64,000 nucleotides of DNA from Olivibacter sp. XZL3 (GCF_004368405.1 NZ_SBJH01000064.1:102831-166830); one strand, 5' to 3'; positions 28,301-35,984 are shown, counted from the stretch's first letter. A program made the numbers and translations. The notes: generated from the sequence alone by a model not told the origin.

Positions 28301-28676
28301 CCACAGTGCTCGTTGCGTACCCCAACGATTTGGCTTCCTTCTTGATACCTAAAGAAGTTACTACCACCTCGTCCAAGGCATTCTCATCATTCTGCATGGA
28401 TACGGTTAAACTACTTTGATTGGTTATTGCCATCTCTTGCGTAATATAACCGATCATCGAAAAGGTAAGGGTTTCCCCGGTAGATGCCTGAATACTAAAA
28501 TTTCCTCTTGTGTCTGTTGACGCGGCCCTGGTAGTTCCTTTTACGCGCACAGTGACCCCAGGTAAAGGCCCCTGGTTGTCTGAAACAGTTCCTGACACTG
28601 TTCCCTGTGCATAGCTGCTGATTGTTATCATACAAAACAGCAAAGCAGCTAATGCTCTTGAATAGATTTCTCTCAT
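25368..28676 (-). CDS. SusC/RagA-family TonB-dependent outer-membrane transporter
   Basis: The 1102-residue protein has a signal peptide (about 1-23, SYAQ) and a carboxypeptidase-regulatory-like domain (about 25-95: VSGTVSDNQGPLPGVTVRVK). A TonB-box region (DEVVVTSLGIKKEAKSLGYA) precedes the plug domain (about 120-230, with VIINGVPMRQ). A 22-strand barrel extends to the C-terminal Phe (LMLRASF). It imports a bound ligand through the outer membrane with energy from TonB-ExbBD. There is no N-terminal secretin/STN domain, so it is not of the anti-sigma signalling type. The ROK regulator gene lies 94 bases upstream on the same strand, with no obvious TAnnTTTG box between, so susC may be read from the ROK promoter. 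Confidence 0.95.
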   Translation of the reverse strand: MREIYSRALAALLFCMITISSYAQGTVSGTVSDNQGPLPGVTVRVKGTTRAASTDTRGNFSIQASTGETLTFSMIGYITQEMAITNQSSLTVSMQNDENALDEVVVTSLGIKKEAKSLGYATSTVGAQELTKTGSPNFAGALYGKAPGVRISAAPGGATSGININIRGINSITKSSQPLVIINGVPMRQTAFNNSDYWGDQRARGNGLEDLNPEDIESITILKGASAAALYGSEAMNGVVLVTTKSGKGVEGFTADFNATYTADRIAYLPRFQHVRGPGYDVSYADIGQAEDMFFYYDDGVRGVANTGLNFGPKFDGQPIRSWDGEIRPYSDQNAYGKFFNNPNNTILNLALGHTGKNSNTRFSLTRQDNQMTSLESYNKKNVASLNTSFKLWDKLTTDVVVNYVNQHTHNRPFLTDRLINNFTGMISTFDNPEWYINRYKTSQGYKYVTGTNQSLTPEENLTYNGYKTDVLDYMWNTLANQSDEYSNRLIGSFTNTWQVTPDLSFRARISADMTAMKREDKNPTERPISIDPNTGAYSLGNQNANVYYTDLLANYSKQITTNVKLGGMVGYTASKTEDTYVQRRTDGGLSVRDWFDLNASVNLARWDDRYNYRRNMLRDALFGTLNFNLKDYWFVEGTLRRERISTMHPDNNVLYYPSVNSSLILNEAFNLPEVVDYAKLRGSWGIVGNYPDIYQSALSLTQTSLGLQAEGARPVTYTLIPTSAFGNEGIKPETKYEFEFGLEARLLNSRLGFDITYYNGQVRDQILNYTLPISSGASSILANVGTLRNSGWEFAITGTPVQATNFRWNTVLNFSMNKNRVEALPGGADELLLRDYDGQAAQLVARVGQPIGDIMVHPIATDDNGNKIVLDNGLYQVDGNSWIKAGNAMPKVVGGLTNTFTYKNFTLDALIDFRWGGNVMPTGINWMISRGLLEESLNYMDAEHGGLSYYIDGERGVAYDGSVGPNGQKIYHDGMLMEGVLADGTPNDNVISQVTYYANTYNWGGPQYSYSRYELYVKKNNYIKMRELSLGYRLPASIASKLKAKNLQLSVFGRNLFFIYRSIKDLDPEQMTGGSFWMDQVSNAGTSPATRTYGLMLRASF

Positions 28677-28770
28677 GATTTGTTGGTTTGTTAAAATTCG
28701 ACTTAGTTGATTGATTTTTAATAAATTCGTGATTTAGATTTGGTTTCGACTTTATACCATAGGCAGCAAT

Positions 28771-29976
28771 TTAAATTAACACTTCATTAAAAAATTTATC
28801 TGTTCGTTCCATTACCAAAGTGGCGGCTCCTAACAACTCGGCCTCTTTATTCAACGGTGATGGCAAAATGGTGCATTGCTCTGCTAACATGGGAATGCTG
28901 AACTCGTTTACCGCCTGTTGTATAGGGGCCATCAGAATTCTTGAGGCAATTGCCCCCCTCCCACTCACGACTACTCCTTGCGGATTCATAATATGAATCA
29001 AGGTTGCAATCCCTTTCCCAATTAAAAAACCGGCTTTGGAAAGAAGATTAACAGCCAACTGGTCGCCTGCGTTGGCGGCATTTAACACGATATCTAAATT
29101 GGAAGCACCGTTACTGGAAAACATCCCCTCCATTTTCGACGCATATCCATTTTTCATTTCCTTCTGCGCCCTTTTGGTCAGCACCAAAAGTGATGCATCC
29201 ACTTCCAAACAACCTCTTTTTCCACAAACACAAAGATTATTACTATCTGCCAGCGGAATATGACTAAACTCACCTGCAAAACCGCTATGTCCGCGGAAAA
29301 GCTTTCCATTTACGATCATCCCTAATCCGATCCCCCAACCCACATTCACTACCATAACGTCTTGCATGCCGCGCGCAGCACCGAAGTTCAGCTCGGCCAG
29401 CGCGATAGCACTGGAATCGTTATCTATAAAGACTTCACAGCCCACTTCTTTCGCTATGTAATCTGCTAAACTCCTTTCTCCCAAACCGAAATGTGTATTG
29501 TTGATACCCTTTTCAGCGTTTACAAAACCGGGCATCGCTATGCCAATGCCCAACATGTCGGATATCGACAATGGAAGTTCTTTTATATAACCTTTGATAA
29601 AATTCACTAAATCACTTAGCGATTCTTCAGCCTTTTCTAAGTTGATCGCTTTTTCTTTGGGTTCATCAACTTGCTCGTTATGCAGATTAAATGCAGCTAT
29701 TCTGGTGACAAGCTGATCTACCGATACTGCTATGATATACCTGCCCGATTCCTTATTAAGCTGATATTCATGGGCCCTTCTCCCACCCGTAGACTGTGCA
29801 TACTGATTATTGATGATCAATCCCTGTTCTTTAAGCGAATGAATATGTGTGGTAATGAGCGGCAAGCTCTTACCGGTGAGCTTACTGAGTTCGTTGATAG
29901 CCATCGGTCCTCGGTAATAGAGATACCTTAAAATATCGAACTTTAACGCATGTTGCTTTTTAGGCCTTTCTTCCAC
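28771..29976 (-). CDS. ROK-family transcriptional regulator (NagC/XylR/Mlc-like)
   Basis: The 401-residue protein has an N-terminal helix-turn-helix (about 10-70: GPMAINELSKLTGKSLPLIT). The ROK domain (about 85-395) has GIGIAMPGFVN, the catalytic-type Asp in VFIDNDSSA, and the zinc motif NLCVCGKRGCLEVDAS near 245-260. ROK regulators repress sugar catabolic genes and release DNA on binding a sugar or sugar phosphate. The start is GTG at 29976, the first acceptable codon after an in-frame stop 9 bases upstream, behind a full promoter. It is the first gene of the ROK-susC-susD series, so it probably senses the locus substrate. Confidence 0.9.
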   Translation of the reverse strand: MEERPKKQHALKFDILRYLYYRGPMAINELSKLTGKSLPLITTHIHSLKEQGLIINNQYAQSTGGRRAHEYQLNKESGRYIIAVSVDQLVTRIAAFNLHNEQVDEPKEKAINLEKAEESLSDLVNFIKGYIKELPLSISDMLGIGIAMPGFVNAEKGINNTHFGLGERSLADYIAKEVGCEVFIDNDSSAIALAELNFGAARGMQDVMVVNVGWGIGLGMIVNGKLFRGHSGFAGEFSHIPLADSNNLCVCGKRGCLEVDASLLVLTKRAQKEMKNGYASKMEGMFSSNGASNLDIVLNAANAGDQLAVNLLSKAGFLIGKGIATLIHIMNPQGVVVSGRGAIASRILMAPIQQAVNEFSIPMLAEQCTILPSPLNKEAELLGAATLVMERTDKFFNEVLI

Positions 29977-29996
29977 GACAATTTAGATTGATAAAG

Positions 29997-30027
29997 CAAA
30001 CATAGGTAAGTAAATATCAAAAAGCAA
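29997..30027 (-). promoter_or_regulatory. Promoter of the ROK-susC-susD unit
   Basis: On the minus strand TTG (30027-30025) is followed after 20 bases by TATGTTTG (30004-29997), a full match to the Bacteroidota consensus. It lies 20 bases before the GTG start. Confidence 0.65.
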
Positions 30028-30138
30028 TAGACTTATTAATTTTTTTGTTAAAGTATTTTACACTTTTTTTACGTATCTATAAAAAACGGCCTTTATTGTA
30101 ACAAAAGCGAAGATATTTTTAAAAGCTTTTTATTTCCT

Positions 30139-30146
30139 ATCTTTGC
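30139..30146 (+). promoter_or_regulatory. -7 box of ychF
   Basis: TATCTTTG matches TAnnTTTG, 35 bases before the ychF ATG. No TTG is present at the -33 position. Confidence 0.5.
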
Positions 30147-30181
30147 GGCAACTATAACAAAAAAGAAAAAGCACTTATCAA

Positions 30182-31282
30182 ATGGCACTTCAATGTGGTA
30201 TTGTTGGTTTACCCAACGTAGGAAAATCTACTTTATTTAATTGTTTATCCAACGCCAAGGCACAGGCAGCTAACTTTCCGTTCTGCACCATCGAGCCAAA
30301 CGTGGGCGTAATCTCTGTGCCGGATGAACGTTTAAATAAGTTGGCCGAGTTGGTTAAACCGCAACGTATAGTACCCAACACAATCGAAATCGTCGATATC
30401 GCGGGCTTAGTAAAGGGAGCGAGTAAAGGAGAAGGGTTAGGCAATCAATTTTTAGGTAATATCCGAACAACGAATGCAATTATCCATGTTCTTCGCTGTT
30501 TTGATAATGGCAACGTCATTCATGTGGACGGATCTGTTGATCCGATTCGCGACAAGGAGATCATCGATACGGAATTGCAGCTAAAGGATTTGGAAACCGT
30601 ATTGAAACGGATCCAAAAGGTTGAAAAAATGGCCAAAACAGGCGGTGATAAAGAGGCGAAGAAAACCTTTGACATTTTGTCTATCGTAAAAACTCACCTC
30701 GAATCAGGCAAATCAGCCCGAACCGCCTCTATTTCAGAGGAAGACTTCGAGTATATCAGCGATCTAAGCCTTTTGACAGTAAAGCCAGTATTATATGTGT
30801 GTAATGTGGATGAAGCATCGGTAGTTAATGGCAATGCGTACGTAGATCGTGTAAAGGAAGCCGTGAAAGATGAAAAAGCAGAGGTTTTGGTGATATCCGC
30901 ACAAATCGAATCTGAAATCAGCCAACTTGAAAGTTACGAAGAAAGACAACTATTTTTGGAAGATTTGGGACTGACTGAATCGGGTGTCCACAAACTTATC
31001 CGTGCTGCCTATAAATTACTCAATCTCGCTACTTATTTTACAGCCGGTGTTCAGGAGGTTCGCGCTTGGACAATCAATAAAGGCTTTACCGCCCCTCAAG
31101 CGGCTGGCGTCATCCATACTGATTTTGAAAAAGGCTTTATCCGTGCCGAGGTGATCAAGTACGATGATTTTGTCACGTACGGATCGGAAAATGCCTGTAA
31201 AGAAGCCGGAAAACTTAGTGTCGAGGGCAAAACATATATCGTTGAAGACGGAGATATCATGCACTTCAGGTTTAATGTATAG
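30182..31282 (+). CDS. ychF: Redox-regulated ATPase YchF (Obg-like, OLA1 family)
   Basis: The 366-residue protein has the P-loop GLPNVGKST at 9-17, DIAGLVKGASKGEGLGNQFL in switch II and VLYVCNVDE in place of the usual NKxD motif. That NxxE change is the hallmark of YchF and explains its preference for ATP over GTP. The C-terminal TGS domain (about 280-366) contains RAWTINKGFTAPQAAGVIHT and DFEKGFIRAEVI. It binds ribosomes and affects oxidative-stress responses and start-site choice. It stands alone between the ROK regulator (divergent) and tRNA-Arg. Confidence 0.96.
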   Translation: MALQCGIVGLPNVGKSTLFNCLSNAKAQAANFPFCTIEPNVGVISVPDERLNKLAELVKPQRIVPNTIEIVDIAGLVKGASKGEGLGNQFLGNIRTTNAIIHVLRCFDNGNVIHVDGSVDPIRDKEIIDTELQLKDLETVLKRIQKVEKMAKTGGDKEAKKTFDILSIVKTHLESGKSARTASISEEDFEYISDLSLLTVKPVLYVCNVDEASVVNGNAYVDRVKEAVKDEKAEVLVISAQIESEISQLESYEERQLFLEDLGLTESGVHKLIRAAYKLLNLATYFTAGVQEVRAWTINKGFTAPQAAGVIHTDFEKGFIRAEVIKYDDFVTYGSENACKEAGKLSVEGKTYIVEDGDIMHFRFNV

Positions 31283-31381
31283 ATTAAAGGATTTAGAATA
31301 TTTCGCAAACAAAAAGCATAATATTAAAGGATTAACAGTCAATCGACTATTTTAATATTTACAATAGAAGTGGTTTTGTGA

Positions 31382-31412
31382 TTGCATATCAGAACAATTT
31401 TATCTATGTTTG
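31382..31412 (+). promoter_or_regulatory. tRNA-Arg promoter
   Basis: TTG (31382-31384), 20 bases, then TATGTTTG (31405-31412): a full match to the Bacteroidota consensus, placing transcription start a few bases before the tRNA at 31424. Confidence 0.75.
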
Positions 31413-31423
31413 CGCAATATTTT

Positions 31424-31495
31424 TCACCCGTAGTTCAATGGATAGAATGTCAGATTCCGGTTCTGATGATGGGGGTTCGAATCCCTTCGGGTGAA
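31424..31495 (+). tRNA. tRNA-Arg (anticodon CCG)
   Basis: The 72-base gene folds as a full cloverleaf. The acceptor TCACCCG (31424-31430) pairs with CGGGTGA (31488-31494) and A31495 is the discriminator. The D stem is GTTC/GAAT. The anticodon stem is TCAGA/TCTGA with loop TTCCGGT, giving anticodon CCG at 31457-31459. The T loop is TTCGAAT on a GGGGG/CCCTT stem with two G-U pairs. CCA is not encoded. It reads the CGG codon. A promoter precedes it and a terminator follows within 11 bases. Confidence 0.95.
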
Positions 31496-31505
31496 CAAAA
31501 AAAAA

Positions 31506-31530
31506 GTCTTTCGTTTGAAAGGCTTTTTTT
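31506..31530 (+). terminator. Terminator of tRNA-Arg
   Basis: GTCTTTC (31506-31512) pairs with GAAAGGC (31517-31523) around GTTT, with an A run before and seven T residues after. Confidence 0.85.
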
Positions 31531-31671
31531 ATTTACGAAGGATTCCAACGAAGGATAGGCTGGGGTTTGAACACTTTCTTGGCAGCAGTGAGTGCGGGGA
31601 AGCTCGAAGGTCAACAATCCTTTCGAGCGTAAAAAATTGTCGTTTGAAAGCTATGTGACTAAAACAGCGTA

Positions 31672-32148
31672 TTAGGTCTTATCACTTTCTTCCCGGACGT
31701 AAAAGATATAATCCGTATTAGGCAAAGTAAGTCCAATCGCTTTTAATTGTTGCCCGATCTGAGCCCGGTGATGCGTGCCGTGGTTAATTAAATGGGTAAG
31801 AACGTCTTCTAAACTATTAGTAAAAGATAGGCCTTTAGAATTTTGATACGTAACAGGCTTCATGAAATCCGACTCTTCCACAGAACTCAAAAACAACATC
31901 CAGGCTTCGTAATTCATTAAAACTGTATTGTGAAGGTCTGGCAATCGCCACCTTGGCCATAGAGAGCCGCCAACCGTAGGCTCTCCTTTACACCTTTTCA
32001 ACCAGATCTGCTGGGCTACGAGTAGGTGCGACATTAAACCAATCGACTCATCAAATCTTTCTTCTGGTTTTAAAAGTTCAATGAGCTTTAAATTGCTGAA
32101 TTTATCGTAGCCTAAAAGGCCGACAAAATGCTTCGTCATCTCAGTCAT
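31672..32148 (-). CDS. DinB/YfiT-family putative metal-dependent enzyme
   Basis: The 158-residue protein shows the four-helix DinB fold, with helix 1 containing HFVGLLGYDKFSNLKL and the late motif LTHLINHGTHHRAQIGQQL near 112-130, whose two His residues (HxxxH-like NHGTHHRAQ) are typical metal ligands. DinB-superfamily proteins are thiol-S-transferase or hydrolase-like and mostly without known function. The first ATG at 32148 is used; an internal Met four codons later is also possible. It has no close same-strand neighbour. Confidence 0.85.
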   Translation of the reverse strand: MTEMTKHFVGLLGYDKFSNLKLIELLKPEERFDESIGLMSHLLVAQQIWLKRCKGEPTVGGSLWPRWRLPDLHNTVLMNYEAWMLFLSSVEESDFMKPVTYQNSKGLSFTNSLEDVLTHLINHGTHHRAQIGQQLKAIGLTLPNTDYIFYVREESDKT

Positions 32149-32320
32149 ATACTGCTGTTCTAATATAAACTAAATTAACAACTTCAAGTCAGTCTGCCAA
32201 TTATCTTGATAAGTTCGGTTATTGCAAGTTTATATTGCTGTTATACAAAATGATTTCCGCCTTTCTTTGTTTCTATCGCAAAGAAGGGCTAACTTTATGG
32301 GATAAAGCACATTTCAGGAC

Positions 32321-33154
32321 ATGATCGTAAGCACCGGTACATCTTGTTTTAAACCGATTCAACCGGATAGGTTATTTAAAGGAAAGGAAATTTCGTATCA
32401 AGAGCATACGCCATCTACGAATTTGAGAGCACATATACATTGTTATTGGGAATTGAAAAGTCTCCAAAGGCTCTTGGAACCGTTTGTCTATTATGTCGTG
32501 TCGGATGGCTGCATCGACATTTTTTTTGATGTAAACAACCCTTGCGCTATTGATATTATGGGGCTTTCCAACTCTTATCATACCTTTACCCTTCCTCACC
32601 ATTTTCACTATATGGGCATTCGCTTTTTACCCGGGACCTTTGCTTCTCTATTCAAACTCGATGTGAGCGAACTGACGGGCGCCTGTTTACCATTAAACGA
32701 AGTAAACCGGAAACTGTATCAACAGCTAAACGAAACAATCTTGCGGAGCTCATATGTTTCCGGTACAAGATTTAACCGACTTATACATCCGTTTGTTATG
32801 GCACTTGATGCCCTTTTTACGCGAATCATAACAGACCATCCGCCTCAAACCGACTTCCGATTTAGCCTCGCCCTCGACCAAATGTTGTCTGACAAAGGTT
32901 CCACCGCTATTGAGCAATTACAGGTGCCCGTCAGTCCCCGGCATTTACGTCGATTATTCAAGTTTTACGTGGGTGAATCGCCTAAAGCTTTCAGTAAAAT
33001 AGTGCGTTTCCAAAATTTATTAAACCTCCAACCGACCAAGGAAACGCTAAAACGAGAGAAGTTTTTTTATGACCTCGGCTATTACGATCAGGCTCATTTT
33101 ATCAAAGAATTCAAAACCATATACGGACTCACCCCAAATATAGCATTCAAATAA
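32321..33154 (+). CDS. AraC-family transcriptional regulator
   Basis: The 277-residue protein has an N-terminal ligand-type domain (about 20-130) starting from the typical LRAHIHCYWELKS and ending in FHYMGIRFLPGTFASLF. The C-terminal pair of helix-turn-helix motifs (about 185-277) includes VPVSPRHLRRLFKFYVGESP and FYDLGYYDQAHFIKEFKTI. This is the pattern of AraC regulators with a DUF6597-like sensor. The small VOC protein gene follows 51 bases later on the same strand and is the most likely target or partner. Confidence 0.9.
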   Translation: MIVSTGTSCFKPIQPDRLFKGKEISYQEHTPSTNLRAHIHCYWELKSLQRLLEPFVYYVVSDGCIDIFFDVNNPCAIDIMGLSNSYHTFTLPHHFHYMGIRFLPGTFASLFKLDVSELTGACLPLNEVNRKLYQQLNETILRSSYVSGTRFNRLIHPFVMALDALFTRIITDHPPQTDFRFSLALDQMLSDKGSTAIEQLQVPVSPRHLRRLFKFYVGESPKAFSKIVRFQNLLNLQPTKETLKREKFFYDLGYYDQAHFIKEFKTIYGLTPNIAFK

Positions 33155-33205
33155 TCTGTCCGTTTTTTACAATTGCGAAACGCGCCTGAATCCGACCTTT
33201 GCTAT

Positions 33206-33673
33206 ATGAAATCCATTATGTTACTCATCCTGATAAGCCTAAATGGTTTATGTAGTGTGAATAGTCAAACAATACAAACTAAAGAAAAAGCAATGAAACT
33301 AAACGCAGGTATTATTACGGACAAACTCGAGGAAAGTAAAGAGTTCTACATGCAAACACTGCATTTTGGAGTCACTTTTGAAAATGACTTTTATCTTTTG
33401 CTGCATACACCAAATCGTTCTGCAGAACTTAGTTTTTTGAAGCCTCATCATAGTAGTCAACAGCCACTATTTCAGGATCCTTTTAATGGCAAGGGTGTTT
33501 ATCTCACAATAGAGGTAGACGACGTTGAGGAGATGTATCAACAATTAAAAAGTGAGGGCGTCGATATTAAAATTGAATTACGCGAAGAACCTTGGGGAGA
33601 TAAGCATTTCGCTATCCAAGACCCGAATGGTATAGGAATCGATGTGGTCCAATATACTAAACCGGATAATTAG
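33206..33673 (+). CDS. VOC-family (glyoxalase/bleomycin-resistance-like) protein
   Basis: The conserved part is a single VOC domain: LNAGIITDKLEESKEFYMQ, then LGAGVTF-like HFGVTFENDFYLLL, and near the end KHFAIQDPNGIGIDVVQY. VOC proteins bind a metal and act as lyases, dioxygenases or antibiotic-binding proteins. The frame is open from a TTG at 33173. The ATG at 33206 would add a hydrophobic leader (MLLILISLNGLCSVNSQ) that looks like a signal peptide; the ATG at 33293 would give a plain cytoplasmic VOC protein. I prefer 33206, with a near-consensus -7 box just before it. It follows the AraC gene. Confidence 0.8.
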   Translation: MKSIMLLILISLNGLCSVNSQTIQTKEKAMKLNAGIITDKLEESKEFYMQTLHFGVTFENDFYLLLHTPNRSAELSFLKPHHSSQQPLFQDPFNGKGVYLTIEVDDVEEMYQQLKSEGVDIKIELREEPWGDKHFAIQDPNGIGIDVVQYTKPDN

Positions 33674-33942
33674 TCTGCACACAAACGCTTTGTTCTTCGG
33701 ATCATTACCGTATATCGCTTTTTTTGCATCCGTTCCAGAGTAAGTTTAGATTGACACATTAATTTTATATTTTAGATGCGCATAAACAAACTCAACGCTT
33801 ACAAAGAGAATTATTGCTTTTTGCGAGTGCCATTTGTTTTATTGTATATCAACGTTTTAAATGAGCTTTTTTGGTTCGGCCTGTATCACGGAAAACATAC
33901 AATAGGTCAACAGGTATGGGGCGTCCGTTCAATAATACGCGC

Positions 33943-34530
33943 ATGGATAACAAGTCACTTATACTAAATAATATAGGCAAATGGATTAACCTGACTGAGG
34001 CGGAAGCCGATCATTTCACTTCGCTTTTAAAACCCGTTACTGCTAAACGTAAAGAGTTGATATTGGAAGCAGGCGAAATTTGTCGATATTCTTATTTTGT
34101 TACGAGCGGCTGTTTAAGAGGTTACACGATAGACGCTAATGGTTTCGAGCATGTACTAAATTTTGCTGCCCCAAACTGGTGGATAGCTGATATGTACAGT
34201 TTGCTTAGTCAGAGACCAGGGAACACTTATATTCAAGCCCTTGAACCAACCAGCACATTGGCGCTTTCCAAGGATGCTCAAGAAAGACTATATCGAGAAA
34301 TTCCAGCGTTTGAACGCTTTTTTAGAATTATAACAGAAAATTCACTTGTATCATTTCAGCAACGCTTATTAGATAATTTAAGTCTTACGGCCGAAGAACG
34401 TTACCAGAACTTTTGCAAAAGATATGCTGGGTTGACCGACAGCATTCCGGCCAAGCAAGTAGCCTCTTATATTGGCGTAACACCCGAGTTCTTAAGCAAA
34501 ATGAAGCACAAGCTTCTGTATAAAAAGTAG
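33943..34530 (+). CDS. Crp/Fnr-family cyclic-nucleotide-binding regulator
   Basis: From the ATG at 33943 the protein has 195 residues; the frame is open up to a TTG at 33871 but the extra 24 residues look non-coding. The N-terminal cAMP-binding-like beta roll (about 10-115) contains KRKELILEAGEICRYSYFVT and RGYTIDANGFEHVLNF. The C-terminal winged helix (about 145-195) contains IPAKQVASYIGVTPEFLSKM. Short Crp-like regulators of this type are abundant in Bacteroidota; ligand and targets are generally unknown. The pirin gene follows 92 bases downstream. Confidence 0.85.
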   Translation: MDNKSLILNNIGKWINLTEAEADHFTSLLKPVTAKRKELILEAGEICRYSYFVTSGCLRGYTIDANGFEHVLNFAAPNWWIADMYSLLSQRPGNTYIQALEPTSTLALSKDAQERLYREIPAFERFFRIITENSLVSFQQRLLDNLSLTAEERYQNFCKRYAGLTDSIPAKQVASYIGVTPEFLSKMKHKLLYKK

Positions 34531-34592
34531 CGCGCCGGATCTTCCTATTCGATTTCTTAATCTACATTAAGCTCGGAAAACTCTTTCGTGAT

Positions 34593-34600
34593 TACCTTTG
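34593..34600 (+). promoter_or_regulatory. -7 box of the pirin gene
   Basis: TACCTTTG matches TAnnTTTG, 22 bases before the pirin ATG. No good -33 TTG was seen. Confidence 0.45.
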
Positions 34601-34622
34601 TTATCAATAAATTACAAAAACG

Positions 34623-35363
34623 ATGAACACAGAAAGGCAAAAAAGTCCGACTTACATACTTTATAAAAACGACAGCCGCGGCACGGCTAATCATGGCTGG
34701 CTTAAGAGCTTTCACACGTTCAGTTTCGGGAGCTATTATAATCCCGAGCGCATCCGATTTGGTGCATTGAGGGTTTTTAATGACGACTTTGTTGAAGGGG
34801 GAATGGGATTTGGAGAACATCCGCACGACAATATGGAAATCATATCGGTGCCCCTAGAGGGCCTGTTGGAGCACAAAGACAGCTTAGGAAACACCACACT
34901 TATCAAACCCGGCGAAATACAAGTAATGAGCGCGGGAACGGGCGTTTATCATACCGAGTATAACAAAAACCGCAGAGAACCCGTAAAATTCTTACAGATT
35001 TGGATTTTTCCGAAAACACGTAACGTTCATCCACGGTACGATCAGCTCGATTTCTCCTCCAAGCTTCAACAAAATAAGCTATTGCAAATTCTATCCCACA
35101 ATAAAGATGATGAAGGCGTTTGGATTCATCAGGATGCTTGGATGAATATAGGCGCATTCGACCGTGATCATCTAATAGAATATACCTTAAAAAAAGAACA
35201 AAACGGCTTATTTATTTTTGTTATTGAAGGAGCTATTCAGATTGAGAATTATACGCTTAGCACGCGTGACGCAATTGGTGTTTTTGGACTGTCACAGGTT
35301 AAAGCGACCGCTATTGACAATTGCAAAGTGCTATTAATTGAGGTGCCTCCTTTTTTGAATTGA
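34623..35363 (+). CDS. Pirin-family protein (YhhW-like bicupin)
   Basis: The 246-residue protein has the pirin N-terminal cupin with RGTANHGWLKSFHTFSFG near 19-36 and the metal-binding GFGEHPHDNMEIISVPLEG, with further ligands in GTGVYHTEYNKN. A second cupin (about 150-246) follows. Pirins of the YhhW type can oxidise flavonols such as quercetin; in most bacteria the role is unknown. It follows a Crp/Fnr regulator that may control it, and is followed after 10 bases by a small degenerate receiver gene. Confidence 0.92.
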   Translation: MNTERQKSPTYILYKNDSRGTANHGWLKSFHTFSFGSYYNPERIRFGALRVFNDDFVEGGMGFGEHPHDNMEIISVPLEGLLEHKDSLGNTTLIKPGEIQVMSAGTGVYHTEYNKNRREPVKFLQIWIFPKTRNVHPRYDQLDFSSKLQQNKLLQILSHNKDDEGVWIHQDAWMNIGAFDRDHLIEYTLKKEQNGLFIFVIEGAIQIENYTLSTRDAIGVFGLSQVKATAIDNCKVLLIEVPPFLN

Positions 35364-35373
35364 CATAAGTGAT

Positions 35374-35667
35374 ATGAAAGAGAAAGAAATTATGGTTGTT
35401 TGTACGCATCCCGATGTGTTGTCGACCATCTTACGCTTAGTTAATAGTCGTTTACAATGGAATGCTACCGGTGCGAGTGATTTTAAGGAAGCATACGAAT
35501 TAGGCAGAAAGCAGTTATTCGATCTGGTTCTTATCGGTGCTGGGCTGAGCGACGAGGAAGAAGCAGCACTGATAAGCGAACTGGGTGAAGCCAAATGCAT
35601 TAGACACTATGGGGGTGGCAGCGGCCTGCTATATGCCGAAATAGAAGGGGCATTATCGCACGCTTAA
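35374..35667 (+). CDS. Small degenerate receiver-like protein
   Basis: The 97-residue protein looks like a response-regulator receiver fold: beta strand IMVVC, helix PDVLSTILRLVNSRL, strand WNATGAS, helix DFKEAYELGR, then strand FDLVLIGAGLSDEEE. The position where the phosphoacceptor Asp should be (FDLVLID) is Gly55. The acidic pair after strand 1 is missing (CTHPD). The tail HYGGGSGLLYAEIEGAL replaces the KPF region. It cannot be phosphorylated in the usual way. It starts 10 bases after the pirin gene and is probably co-transcribed. Function unknown; the fold call is by pattern only. Confidence 0.65.
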   Translation: MKEKEIMVVCTHPDVLSTILRLVNSRLQWNATGASDFKEAYELGRKQLFDLVLIGAGLSDEEEAALISELGEAKCIRHYGGGSGLLYAEIEGALSHA

Positions 35668-35765
35668 TGGTCGATCAAAAAGTCCCTGTCATTTGCCAGT
35701 ACAGCGCTATTATACGATAAAGGGAAAATGTGCGTTCAAAAAAGATAATATTTCACAGAATGTAC

Positions 35766-35773
35766 TAACTTTG
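35766..35773 (+). promoter_or_regulatory. -7 box before the small protein/ftsE unit, consistent with a leaderless mRNA
   Basis: TAACTTTG matches TAnnTTTG and ends 7 bases before the ATG at 35781. Confidence 0.55.
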
Positions 35774-35780
35774 GCGTACC

Positions 35781-35984
35781 ATGTATATTATAAAGGTAAA
35801 AGGCGTAGCAAAAATTCCAGATTATGTACAGTTGCGTGATGAAAACTTTACGTTATTAGCATACTTCCGTGTCGACAGACCCGATAAGTCGTTAGAAAAA
35901 ATCGGCTTAGCAGATAAAGCATCGTATATAATGAAAATAGTAGACGAATTGCCTTTTGGAAAAATAAAAGAAATACAACTATAA
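35781..35984 (+). CDS. Small conserved-looking protein upstream of ftsE, function unknown
   Basis: The 67-residue protein has no known motif that I recognise. It appears to be a compact alpha/beta protein: IIKVKGVAKIPDYVQLRDE, a strand FTLLAYFRV, a helical stretch DKSLEKIGLADKASYIMKIV. It is likely real: it has a consensus -7 box right before the ATG, codon use like its neighbours, and its stop codon lies one base before the ftsE ATG. That spacing implies translational coupling and a link to FtsE function or expression. Confidence 0.7.
   Translation: MYIIKVKGVAKIPDYVQLRDENFTLLAYFRVDRPDKSLEKIGLADKASYIMKIVDELPFGKIKEIQL

Noticed and set aside
16908..29976. A classical polysaccharide utilisation locus
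   Set aside because: Only one glycosidase is present and it is convergent, not in the SusCD unit; M81 and serine hydrolase genes point to a different or mixed substrate, so the label was not used as the call.
31535..31628. Possible integration-site remnant after tRNA-Arg (9-base direct repeat ACGAAGGAT and a sequence loosely like the tRNA 3' end near 31615)
   Set aside because: The match to the tRNA end is only partial and no integrase or foreign cargo follows; the neighbouring genes are ordinary.
33776..33967. 63-codon frame upstream of the Crp/Fnr gene
   Set aside because: It overlaps the regulator start in another frame and its residues resemble random AT-rich translation.
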